Of a stretch of DNA of 6,755 nucleotides, positions 1 through 5,871 are shown one piece after another (position 1 is the first letter of the stretch; each line of letters starts with the position of its first letter). The notes under the pieces were generated by a model, which ran no database searches, was not told the DNA's origin, and saw only the letters and a program-made list of their open reading frames with translations. This stretch comes from Paracoccaceae bacterium (GTDB lineage Bacteria; Pseudomonadota; Alphaproteobacteria; Rhodobacterales; Rhodobacteraceae). A program made the position numbers and the translations under genes. Where the stretch lies: the NCBI GenBank assembly GCA_015487335.1, contig WFPZ01000003.1, positions 1 to 6,755 of the forward strand, given 5' to 3'.

Positions 1-1278
1 GAGTCGAAATCGGACTGGGAGATCTTCAAGGCGATCGCGAAGAAGTTCTCCGAGATCGTGCCGGGCTATCTGGGCGAGGAAACCGACATCGTGGCCCTGC
101 CCACGCTGCACGACACCCCCGCCGAGATCGCCCAGCCCGAGGTGCGCGACTGGAAGAAGGGCGAGTGTGACCTGATCCCGGGCAAGACCGCGCCCAACTA
201 CATCCCCGTGGAGCGCGACTATCCCAACCTCTACAAGCGCTTCACCTCGCTCGGCCCCCTCATGGAGAAGGTGGGCAACGGCGGCAAGGGCATCGCCTGG
301 AACACCGAAGCCGAGGTGCACCACCTCAAGGAGCTCAACGGCGTGGTCACCGAGGACGGCCCCACCAAGGGGCTGGTGAAGATCGAGAGCGACATCGACG
401 CCACGGAGGTGATCCTGATGCTCGCGCCCGAGACCAACGGCGAGGTGGCGGTGAAGGCGTGGGATGCGCTTTCGAAGAACACCGGCATCGACCACACCCA
501 TCTGGCCCGGCCCAAGCAGGACGAGAAGATCCGCTTCCACGACATCGCGGCCCAGCCGCGCAAGATCATCTCGTCGCCCACCTGGTCGGGGATCGAAAGC
601 GAGGAGGTCTGCTACAATGCGGGCTACACCAACGTGCACGAGCTGATCCCCTGGCGCACCCTGTCGGGCCGCCAGCAGCTGTATCAGGATCACCTGTGGA
701 TGCGCGCCTTCGGCGAGCAGTTCTGCACCTGGCGCCCGCCGGTGGACCTCAAGACGATCACCGAGGCGGTCAACGCGTCGGAGCGTGACGGCGAGCCCTA
801 CGTGGTGCTCAACTTCATCACCCCGCACCAGAAATGGGGCATCCACTCCACCTATTCGGACAACCTGCTGATGCTGACGCTCAACCGCGGCGGCCCGGTT
901 GTCTGGATTTCGGAAGCGGATGCGAAGAAGGCCGGCATCCAGGACAACGACTGGATCGAGCTTTACAACGCCAACGGTGCGCTGACCGCGCGCGCGGTGG
1001 TCTCCCAGCGGGTGAAGGAAGGCATGACGCTGATGTATCACGCCCAGGAGAAGATCGTGAACACGCCGGGCTCGGAGCAGACCGGCAAGCGCGGCGGGAT
1101 CCACAACTCGGTCACCCGCGCCACCGTCAAACCCACCCACATGATCGGCGGCTACGCGCAGCAGTCCTACGGCTTCAACTACTACGGCACCGTGGGATCG
1201 AACCGCGACGAGTTCGTCATCGTGCGGAAAATGAAAAAGGTCGACTGGCTCGACCGGCCCGCCAGGAAGGAGGTGTGA
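1..1278 (+). CDS. narG: Respiratory nitrate reductase alpha subunit NarG, 3' part (5' truncated by window)
   Basis: This is the catalytic subunit of membrane-bound nitrate reductase. It carries Mo-bis-MGD and an Fe-S cluster and reduces nitrate to nitrite in the cytoplasm during anaerobic respiration. The frame is open from base 1, so the GTG at 58 is internal rather than a start. About 425 C-terminal residues of a protein that is normally near 1,250 are present, so the N-terminal Fe-S and molybdenum-ligand regions lie outside the window. Diagnostic NarG stretches include KIISSPTWSG (from fragment residue 188), the block IPWRTLSGRQQLYQDH (near 216), and the C-terminal molybdopterin-dinucleotide-binding domain. 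That domain is marked by WGIHSTY (near 279), SEADAKKAGI and GGIHNSVTR, and ends with MIGGYA...YGFNYYGTVGSNRDEF (381-405). Recalled E. coli NarG matches throughout these stretches. The TGA stop is followed by narH after 4 nt. No frameshift or lesion is visible. Confidence 0.98.
   Translation, partial: ESKSDWEIFKAIAKKFSEIVPGYLGEETDIVALPTLHDTPAEIAQPEVRDWKKGECDLIPGKTAPNYIPVERDYPNLYKRFTSLGPLMEKVGNGGKGIAWNTEAEVHHLKELNGVVTEDGPTKGLVKIESDIDATEVILMLAPETNGEVAVKAWDALSKNTGIDHTHLARPKQDEKIRFHDIAAQPRKIISSPTWSGIESEEVCYNAGYTNVHELIPWRTLSGRQQLYQDHLWMRAFGEQFCTWRPPVDLKTITEAVNASERDGEPYVVLNFITPHQKWGIHSTYSDNLLMLTLNRGGPVVWISEADAKKAGIQDNDWIELYNANGALTARAVVSQRVKEGMTLMYHAQEKIVNTPGSEQTGKRGGIHNSVTRATVKPTHMIGGYAQQSYGFNYYGTVGSNRDEFVIVRKMKKVDWLDRPARKEV
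1267..1273 (+). promoter_or_regulatory. Shine-Dalgarno sequence of narH
   Basis: AAGGAGG is a near-perfect anti-16S match, 9 nt before the narH ATG at 1283. It lies inside the last codons of narG, so ribosomes finishing narG pass over the narH initiation site. This fits coupled, roughly equal synthesis of the alpha and beta subunits. Confidence 0.75.
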
Positions 1279-1282
1279 GCAA

Positions 1283-2803
1283 ATGAAAGTTCGTGCACAA
1301 ATCGGCATGGTGCTGAACCTGGACAAGTGTATCGGGTGTCACACCTGTTCGGTCACCTGCAAGAACGTCTGGACGAGCCGCGACGGCGTCGAATACGCGT
1401 GGTTCAACAATGTCGAGACGAAGCCCGGCATCGGCTATCCCAAGGACTGGGAGAACCAGAAGCGCTGGAACGGCGGCTGGGAGCGCACGCGCTCGGGCAA
1501 GCTGCGGCCGAAACAGGGGGCGAAGTGGCGGATCCTGGCCAATATCTTCGCCAACCCCGACCTGCCCGAGATCGACGACTTCTACGAACCCTTCGATTTC
1601 GACTACGACCACCTGAAAAGCGCCCCCCAGATGGAGGCCTTCCCCACCGCGCGCCCGCGCTCGAAGGTCTCGGGCCAGCGCATGGAGAAGATCGAATGGG
1701 GCCCCAACTGGGAGGAGATCCTGGGCGGCGAGTTCGAGAAGCGCTCGCAGGACTACAACTTCGAAGGGGTGCAGAAGGAGATCTACGGCGAGTATGAAAA
1801 CACCTTCATGATGTACCTGCCCAGGCTGTGCGAGCACTGCCTGAACCCGGCCTGCGCCGCGTCGTGCCCGTCAGGCGCGATCTACAAGCGCGAGGAAGAC
1901 GGCATTGTCCTGATCGACCAGGAGAAATGCCGCGGCTGGCGGATGTGCGTCTCGGGCTGCCCCTACAAGAAGATCTACTACAACTGGGAAAGCGGCAAAT
2001 CCGAGAAATGCACCTTCTGCTACCCGCGGATCGAGTCCGGCATGCCGACGGTGTGCTCGGAAACCTGCGTGGGGCGGATCCGCTATCTGGGCGTGATGCT
2101 CTATGACGCCGACAAGATCCAGGAGGCGGCGGCGGTGGCCGGCGAGCAGGAGCTCTACGATGCCCAGCTCGGCCTGTTCCTCGACCCCACCGACCCGGAG
2201 GTGATTTCCGCCGCCCGCGAAGAGGGCATCCCCGAAGAGTGGATCGAGGCGGCCCGCCATTCGCCGGTGTGGAAGATGGCGATGGAGTGGAAGATCGCCT
2301 TCCCGCTGCACCCCGAGTACCGCACCCTGCCGATGGTATGGTACATCCCGCCGCTGAGCCCGATCCAGAACGCCGCCGAAGCCGGCGCCATCGGGGTGGA
2401 CCGCGACATGCCCGACGTGCGCTCTCTGCGCATTCCGGTGCGCTACCTCGCCAACCTGCTGACCGCCGGCGACGAGGCGCCGATCGTCAGCGCGCTGGAG
2501 CGGATGCTGGCCATGCGCGCCTACATGCGCGCCAAGTCGGTGGACGGGGTGGTCGATCTGGAAATCGCCAGGCGCGTGGGCCTCGAGCCGCGGCAGATCG
2601 ACGAGATGTACCGGATCATGTCGCTGGCCGATTACGAGGACCGTTTCGTCGTGCCCACCACCCATCGCGAGATGGTGGAGGACGCCTACGACCTGCGCGG
2701 CGGCTGCGGCTTCACCGACGGCAACCAGTGCTCGGCCGGCTCCTCCGGGGGCAAGCTGTTCGGCTCGCGCACCTTTGTCACTCCCACGGAGGCGATGTCA
2801 TGA
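1283..2803 (+). CDS. narH: Respiratory nitrate reductase beta subunit NarH (iron-sulfur electron transfer)
   Basis: NarH is the ferredoxin-like subunit that carries electrons from the NarI haems to NarG. The 506 residues compare with about 512 in E. coli, and identity is obvious from the first residues on. All four cluster-binding groups are intact: C16-x2-C19-x2-C22-x3-C26; C183-x2-C186-x4-C191-x3-C195; C216-x2-W219-x2-C222-x3-C226; and C243-x2-C246-x11-C258-x3-C262. Trp219 stands where a cysteine would be, the family hallmark that makes one centre a [3Fe-4S] cluster; the other three are [4Fe-4S]. Other NarH blocks are AMEWKIAFPLHPEYRTLPMVWY and YEDRFVVPTTHRE. There is no signal peptide, as expected for a cytoplasmic-face subunit. 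The ATG at 1283 is supported by the AAGGAGG upstream and by an N-terminus collinear with E. coli NarH. The stop codon overlaps the narJ start (ATGA). Confidence 0.99.
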   Translation: MKVRAQIGMVLNLDKCIGCHTCSVTCKNVWTSRDGVEYAWFNNVETKPGIGYPKDWENQKRWNGGWERTRSGKLRPKQGAKWRILANIFANPDLPEIDDFYEPFDFDYDHLKSAPQMEAFPTARPRSKVSGQRMEKIEWGPNWEEILGGEFEKRSQDYNFEGVQKEIYGEYENTFMMYLPRLCEHCLNPACAASCPSGAIYKREEDGIVLIDQEKCRGWRMCVSGCPYKKIYYNWESGKSEKCTFCYPRIESGMPTVCSETCVGRIRYLGVMLYDADKIQEAAAVAGEQELYDAQLGLFLDPTDPEVISAAREEGIPEEWIEAARHSPVWKMAMEWKIAFPLHPEYRTLPMVWYIPPLSPIQNAAEAGAIGVDRDMPDVRSLRIPVRYLANLLTAGDEAPIVSALERMLAMRAYMRAKSVDGVVDLEIARRVGLEPRQIDEMYRIMSLADYEDRFVVPTTHREMVEDAYDLRGGCGFTDGNQCSAGSSGGKLFGSRTFVTPTEAMS

Positions 2804-3510
2804 TCCGCACCTTCAAGGCCCTTTCGGCGCTGCTCACATACCCCGGCGCCGAGCTGCAGCAGGCGGTGGGCGAAATCCGCCGGGCGATCGAGGACGAGGC
2901 GCTGCTGACGCCCGCGGCGCGGGCCGCCCTGCAGCCCCTCCTTCACGATCTGGAGCACATGGACCTCTACGATCTGCAGGAGCGCTACGTGCTGCTGTTC
3001 GACCGCTCGCGCACGCTCAGCCTCAACCTCTTCGAGCATGTGCACGGCGAAAGCCGCGAGCGCGGCCCGGCGATGGTGGACCTTCTGGAAACCTACCGCG
3101 CCGGCGGCTTCGAGCTGGCCTCCAGCGAACTGCCGGATCATCTGCCGATCCTGCTGGAGTTCGCGGCCATGCGCCCGCTGGAGGAGGCGCGCGAGCTGCT
3201 GGCCGACGCCGGCCATATCATCGCCGCTCTGGCCGAGCGCCTGAAACGGCGCGAAAGCCCCTATGCGGCGGTGATGGCGGCGCTGGCCGAGTTCGCCGGA
3301 ATCGAGCGCTCTTCCGAACTGGTCCGGCAGCTGCTGGCCGTCGATGACGACGACCCCGAGGATCTGGCCGCGCTCGACGAGGTCTGGCAGGAGGCCGAGG
3401 TGGTCTTCGGCCCCGATCCCAACGCCGGGTGCCCGGTCAGCCGCGAGCTGCTGGCAAAGATGGACCCGATCCCCCCAAAAGACACGCCGCTTGCGGCGCC
3501 CGCCAAATAG
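2800..3510 (+). CDS. narJ: Nitrate reductase assembly chaperone NarJ (delta subunit)
   Basis: NarJ is a cytoplasmic system-specific chaperone of the TorD/DmsD-like family. It binds apo-NarG, supports Mo-cofactor and Fe-S insertion, and times docking to NarI; it is not part of the final enzyme. The product is 236 residues, the same length as E. coli NarJ. The family signatures are clear: LLTYPGAEL near the N-terminus, the central YVLLFDRSRTLSLNLFEHVHGESRERG-like block (about residues 64-90), and ELPDHLPILLEF (about 110-121). The acidic C-terminal part is more variable, as usual. The frame is open far upstream of 2800, but everything before that lies inside narH in another frame. I chose ATG 2800 because it matches the family N-terminus, overlaps the narH stop as ATGA, and has GGAGG at 2788-2792, 7 nt upstream. 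The 4-nt overlap implies translational coupling to narH. Confidence 0.98.
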   Translation: MIRTFKALSALLTYPGAELQQAVGEIRRAIEDEALLTPAARAALQPLLHDLEHMDLYDLQERYVLLFDRSRTLSLNLFEHVHGESRERGPAMVDLLETYRAGGFELASSELPDHLPILLEFAAMRPLEEARELLADAGHIIAALAERLKRRESPYAAVMAALAEFAGIERSSELVRQLLAVDDDDPEDLAALDEVWQEAEVVFGPDPNAGCPVSRELLAKMDPIPPKDTPLAAPAK

Positions 3511-3514
3511 GAGG
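3509..3514 (+). promoter_or_regulatory. Shine-Dalgarno sequence of narI overlapping the narJ stop
   Basis: AGGAGG begins within the narJ TAG stop codon and lies 6 nt before the narI ATG at 3521. It decides the narI start over the much longer open frame upstream, which runs inside narJ. The overlap suggests that termination on narJ and initiation on narI are linked. Confidence 0.7.
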
Positions 3515-3520
3515 CGACCC

Positions 3521-4201
3521 ATGAACCAGTTTCTTTTCGGAATCTTCCCCTATATCGCGCTGACGATCCTTGCCGTGGGCTCGATCGCCCGCTACGAGCG
3601 CGACCCCTTCACCTGGAAATCCAAGTCCAGCCAGCTTCTGCGGCGCAGGCAGCTGATGGTGGGCTCGGTCCTGTTCCATGTGGGCGTGCTGGTGATCTTC
3701 TTCGGCCATCTGTTCGGCCTGCTGGTGCCGGTGGAAATCTACGAGGCGCTGGGGGTCACGCCCCAGGCCAAGGCGCTGATGGCCGGCATCGGCGGCGGCA
3801 TCGCCGGGGTGATCGCGCTGATCGGGGGGCTGCTGCTGGCCCACCGCCGGCTGATGGATCCGCGGGTGCGCGCCACCTCCAGCTTCTGGGACACCGCCAT
3901 CCTGCTGCTGCTGATCCTGCAGCTGCTTCTGGGGCTGATCTCGGTGCCGGTCTCGCTGTCCAATCTGGCCGAGGGCGAGGTGGTGCTGTTCATGAACTGG
4001 GCCTTCGGCATCTTCACCTTCGATCCCAAGGCGGCCAGCTATATCGAGCATGTGAACATCATCTTCAAGCTGCACATCATCCTGGGGCTGATCATCTTCA
4101 TCCTCTTCCCCTTCACGCGGCTGGTGCACATGCTTTCGGCGCCGGTGCGCTACCTGTGGCGGCCGTATCAGGTCGTCCGGACGCGCCGCAGGAAGGCCTG
4201 A
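3521..4201 (+). CDS. narI: Respiratory nitrate reductase gamma subunit NarI (dihaem cytochrome b)
   Basis: NarI is the membrane anchor of the NarGHI complex. It oxidises quinol near the periplasmic face and passes electrons through two b haems to NarH. The 226 residues compare with 225 in E. coli. Five hydrophobic segments are visible at about residues 4-23, 47-70, 86-107, 125-147 and 181-203. The four haem-ligand histidines are all present at the expected places: H53 and H63 in LFHVGVLVIFFGHLFG, H185 in FKLHIILGL, and H203 in FTRLVHMLSAPV. These correspond to H56, H66, H187 and H205 of E. coli NarI. Further markers are RRLMDPRVRAT and the basic cytoplasmic tail YLWRPYQVVRTRRRKA. ATG 3521 is preceded by AGGAGG and gives an N-terminus collinear with the family. 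The gene follows narJ after 10 nt and precedes the isomerase gene by 18 nt. Confidence 0.98.
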   Translation: MNQFLFGIFPYIALTILAVGSIARYERDPFTWKSKSSQLLRRRQLMVGSVLFHVGVLVIFFGHLFGLLVPVEIYEALGVTPQAKALMAGIGGGIAGVIALIGGLLLAHRRLMDPRVRATSSFWDTAILLLLILQLLLGLISVPVSLSNLAEGEVVLFMNWAFGIFTFDPKAASYIEHVNIIFKLHIILGLIIFILFPFTRLVHMLSAPVRYLWRPYQVVRTRRRKA

Positions 4202-4219
4202 GCCGGGAAAGGACATGCC

Positions 4220-5044
4220 ATGGGAGCCCTGTTCCCCGAGGTGACAGTGAACGGCGAGGCGATCGCCCACGCCGAGATCGCCGCCGAGGCCCAGCATCAC
4301 GCGGCCCCGGCGGGCAAGCCGGGGCTGGCCTGGCGGGCCGCGGCGCGGGCGCTGGTGGTGCGCGCCCTGCTGCGCCAGGCCGCGCGCGAGGCGGGGCTTG
4401 TGCCGGCCCCGCGCGAGCTCGGCAACGGGAAGGTGGAAACCGACGACGACGCGCTGATCCGCGCCTATCTCGACGAGGCGGTCGATCCTGCCCCGGTCGG
4501 CGAAGAGGACTGCCGGCGCGCCTATGACGCCCGGCCCGGGCAGTTCCGCTCGCCCGATCTCTTCGAGGCCTCGCATATCCTGATCGCCGCTCCGCCCGGC
4601 GACGAGACCGCCCGCAAGGCGGCCCGCGAGAAGGCGGAGGAGATCCTGCGCAAGCTGCAGGACGCCCCCGACAGCTTCGGGCATCACGCCCGCACCGCCT
4701 CCGACTGCTCCTCGGCGGGGCAGGGGGGGCGGCTGGGGCAGCTGCGCCCCGGCGATACGGTGCCCCAGTTCGAGGCGGTGCTGACGAGGCTGGAAGAGGG
4801 CCGCATCTGGCCCGAGCCGGTGGAAAGCCGCTTCGGCTTCCACATCATCCGGCTCGACCACCGGGCCGAGGGGCGACCGCTGCCCTACGAGGCGGTGCGC
4901 GGCGAGATCCGCGAAGCGCTGGAAAAGGCCGCCTGGGCGCGGGCTGCGCGGGCGCTGGTGGAGGGGCTGGTGGCAAGGGCCGAGATCACCGGCATCGACA
5001 TGGCCCCCGCCGGGGCGCCGGCGCAGGGGGCCGGGACGGGCTGA
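4220..5044 (+). CDS. PpiC/parvulin-type peptidyl-prolyl cis-trans isomerase of the nar operon
   Basis: This 274-residue protein has an N-terminal helical, Ala/Arg-rich region (about 1-95) that opens with VNGEAIAHAEI. A parvulin rotamase domain follows at about 113-213. Domain landmarks are EASHILIA with His119, DCSSAGQGGRLGQL (about 162-175), TVPQFEAVL and RFGFHIIRLD with His208. The two histidines expected in the parvulin active site are therefore kept. A Pro/Ala/Gly-rich tail ends the protein. No signal peptide or lipobox is seen, so it should act in the cytoplasm, unlike SurA or PrsA. ATG 4220 has AAAGGA 6 nt upstream and lies 18 nt after narI, so it is almost certainly co-transcribed. PpiC-like genes are known directly after narI in other bacteria, for example Pseudomonas aeruginosa. 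By analogy with NifM for nitrogenase, I infer a role in folding or maturing the Nar subunits. The substrate is unproven. Confidence 0.93.
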   Translation: MGALFPEVTVNGEAIAHAEIAAEAQHHAAPAGKPGLAWRAAARALVVRALLRQAAREAGLVPAPRELGNGKVETDDDALIRAYLDEAVDPAPVGEEDCRRAYDARPGQFRSPDLFEASHILIAAPPGDETARKAAREKAEEILRKLQDAPDSFGHHARTASDCSSAGQGGRLGQLRPGDTVPQFEAVLTRLEEGRIWPEPVESRFGFHIIRLDHRAEGRPLPYEAVRGEIREALEKAAWARAARALVEGLVARAEITGIDMAPAGAPAQGAGTG

Positions 5045-5731
5045 TCAGCCGTTGTCGGAAACCAGCCGCAGGGCCGGGCGCCTGCCGCCCGGCCCTTGCG
5101 CTTTCGGGGCATGGGCGAAGGGGGCCTGGGCCTCGGAGAACCCCGCAACCGGTTCGCTGGCGGCCGGAGCGGGCGGCGCGCAGGGGGCCTCGAAGGGGCG
5201 GACGCGAAGATCCCGCAACAGCAGACGCCGCGGGGTGCGCCCGACCCGCCCGAAGGTCTGCAGGCAGCCGAGAATCCGGTTCACTTCGCCGAAATCGCTT
5301 TTCAGCGGCGCCAGGAACAGCCGCCCCCGCAGCCGCCCGCCGGCCAGGGCATCGGCAGCCTCGAGGGAGGCCTGGGCGGTGGCCGGGCCGGTGCAGACCT
5401 GCTCGATCGCCTCGGCAAGGGCCGGGCGGGCCGGAGCGGAAAACAGGGCCGACAGCGGCATGCCGCGCACCTCCATGCCCATCAGGTCGTTCAGGTGGGT
5501 CCCCGCGACGCGCAGCCGCGCCACCCTCGGCGCGATGCGCTCGGCGATGAAGGCGTATTCCAGCGCGTCCTCCATGCCGCGATGATCCACCCGGGCGCGC
5601 AGCGGGATGTCTCCATCCCCGCGCAGCGCCTGCCAGTAGCCCTCCACGAGGGCCGGGGCGTGAAAGCGGTTCTCCATGCGCGTCATCAGCGATACGACCT
5701 TGCCATTGCCGGTGAAAGCTCCTCCAGACAT
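5045..5731 (-). CDS. PAS domain-containing protein (PAS_5 family, Rhodobacterales type)
   Basis: This is a soluble protein of about 228 residues, counting from the ATG at 5731. A PAS_5-like domain covers about residues 22-175. Its recognisable blocks are ALVEGYWQALR, the segment RGMEDALEYAFIAERIAPRVARLRVAG, HLNDLMGMEVRGMPLSALF and LAPLKSDFGEVNRILGCL. A low-complexity Pro/Ala tail (about 180-216) follows and ends in RRPALRLVSDNG, a tail type I associate with these alphaproteobacterial proteins. No kinase, GGDEF, EAL or DNA-binding output domain is visible, and the ligand and function are unknown. The frame is open to a GTG at 5773. I prefer the ATG at 5731, which has GGAG close by (spacer only 3 nt) and gives the usual short leader before GKVVSLMTR; ATGs at 5740 and 5686 are alternatives. 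The gene converges on the nar operon with abutting stops and diverges from yicC. A link to nitrate respiration is not supported beyond adjacency. Confidence 0.85.
   Translation of the reverse strand: MSGGAFTGNGKVVSLMTRMENRFHAPALVEGYWQALRGDGDIPLRARVDHRGMEDALEYAFIAERIAPRVARLRVAGTHLNDLMGMEVRGMPLSALFSAPARPALAEAIEQVCTGPATAQASLEAADALAGGRLRGRLFLAPLKSDFGEVNRILGCLQTFGRVGRTPRRLLLRDLRVRPFEAPCAPPAPAASEPVAGFSEAQAPFAHAPKAQGPGGRRPALRLVSDNG
5070..5096 (+). terminator. Candidate terminator hairpin after the nar operon, inside the convergent PAS gene
   Basis: There is a perfect 11-bp inverted repeat: AGGGCCGGGCG at 5070-5080 and its complement CGCCCGGCCCT at 5086-5096, with a 5-nt loop (CCTGC). It starts 26 nt after the isomerase stop codon, a typical distance for a terminator. 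The tract after it (TGCGCTTTC) is only weakly T-rich, so it may be an inefficient intrinsic terminator, a 3'-end stabiliser, or an RNase-blocking stem that acts with Rho. On the minus strand the same bases encode the C-terminal GPGGRRPAL of the PAS protein. Chance palindromy in GC-rich coding DNA is the alternative. Confidence 0.5.
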
Positions 5732-5871
5732 CCTCTCCATCCCCGGTGCGCGGGCGGTTGTTCCGCCATGCACCGTCTGTTAACCGTTACCGCAACAATT
5801 CTTACCCACCCGTTAACATGCCACGGATTCGCGGCGGAGTGTCCTGAAAAATTGCTAACTGGTTAACCCGG
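5732..5871. promoter_or_regulatory. Divergent intergenic region with three GTTAAC hexamers (PAS gene / yicC)
   Basis: These 140 bp must contain the promoters of both divergent genes unless transcription enters from elsewhere. The part from about 5774 to 5868 is clearly richer in A+T than the flanking coding DNA. GTTAAC occurs at 5779-5784, 5812-5817 and 5862-5867. The first is followed at once by GTTACC (5786-5791), and the last is extended to the palindrome GGTTAACC (5861-5868), ending 3 nt before the yicC ATG. TTAACC resembles half of the alphaproteobacterial CtrA site (TTAA-N7-TTAA), but no pair here has the N7 spacing. I could not assign convincing -35/-10 pairs. Confidence 0.4.

Noticed and set aside
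1925..1965. Trp at the second position of the third cysteine group in NarH, which could look like a lost ligand.
   Set aside because: This is the normal NarH pattern (CxxW) that yields the [3Fe-4S] cluster, so it is not a mutation.
1871..2665. Minus-strand open frame (264 codons) opposite narH.
   Set aside because: It is a shadow of narH, with low-complexity His/Arg/Gly composition and no motif or ribosome-binding site.
3437..4861. Long minus-strand open frame (474 codons) across narI and the isomerase gene.
   Set aside because: It lies wholly antisense to two well-supported genes. Its Gln/His/Arg/Gly-rich translation is typical of the complement of GC-rich coding DNA, and it has no recognisable domain.
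5818..5847. Nine-codon plus-strand mini-ORF (MPRIRGGVS) upstream of yicC, a possible leader peptide.
   Set aside because: It has no Shine-Dalgarno sequence, no regulatory codon run and no attenuator-like hairpins. An ORF this short is expected by chance.
5096..5866. Plus-strand open frame (256 codons) opposite the PAS gene.
   Set aside because: The PAS gene has clear family blocks, while this frame gives Gly/Arg/Gln-rich sequence with no known fold and crosses the intergenic region.
5774..5868. A full CtrA box (TTAA-N7-TTAA).
   Set aside because: No pair of TTAA tetramers, allowing one mismatch, has the required 7-nt spacing. Only half-site-like hexamers are present.
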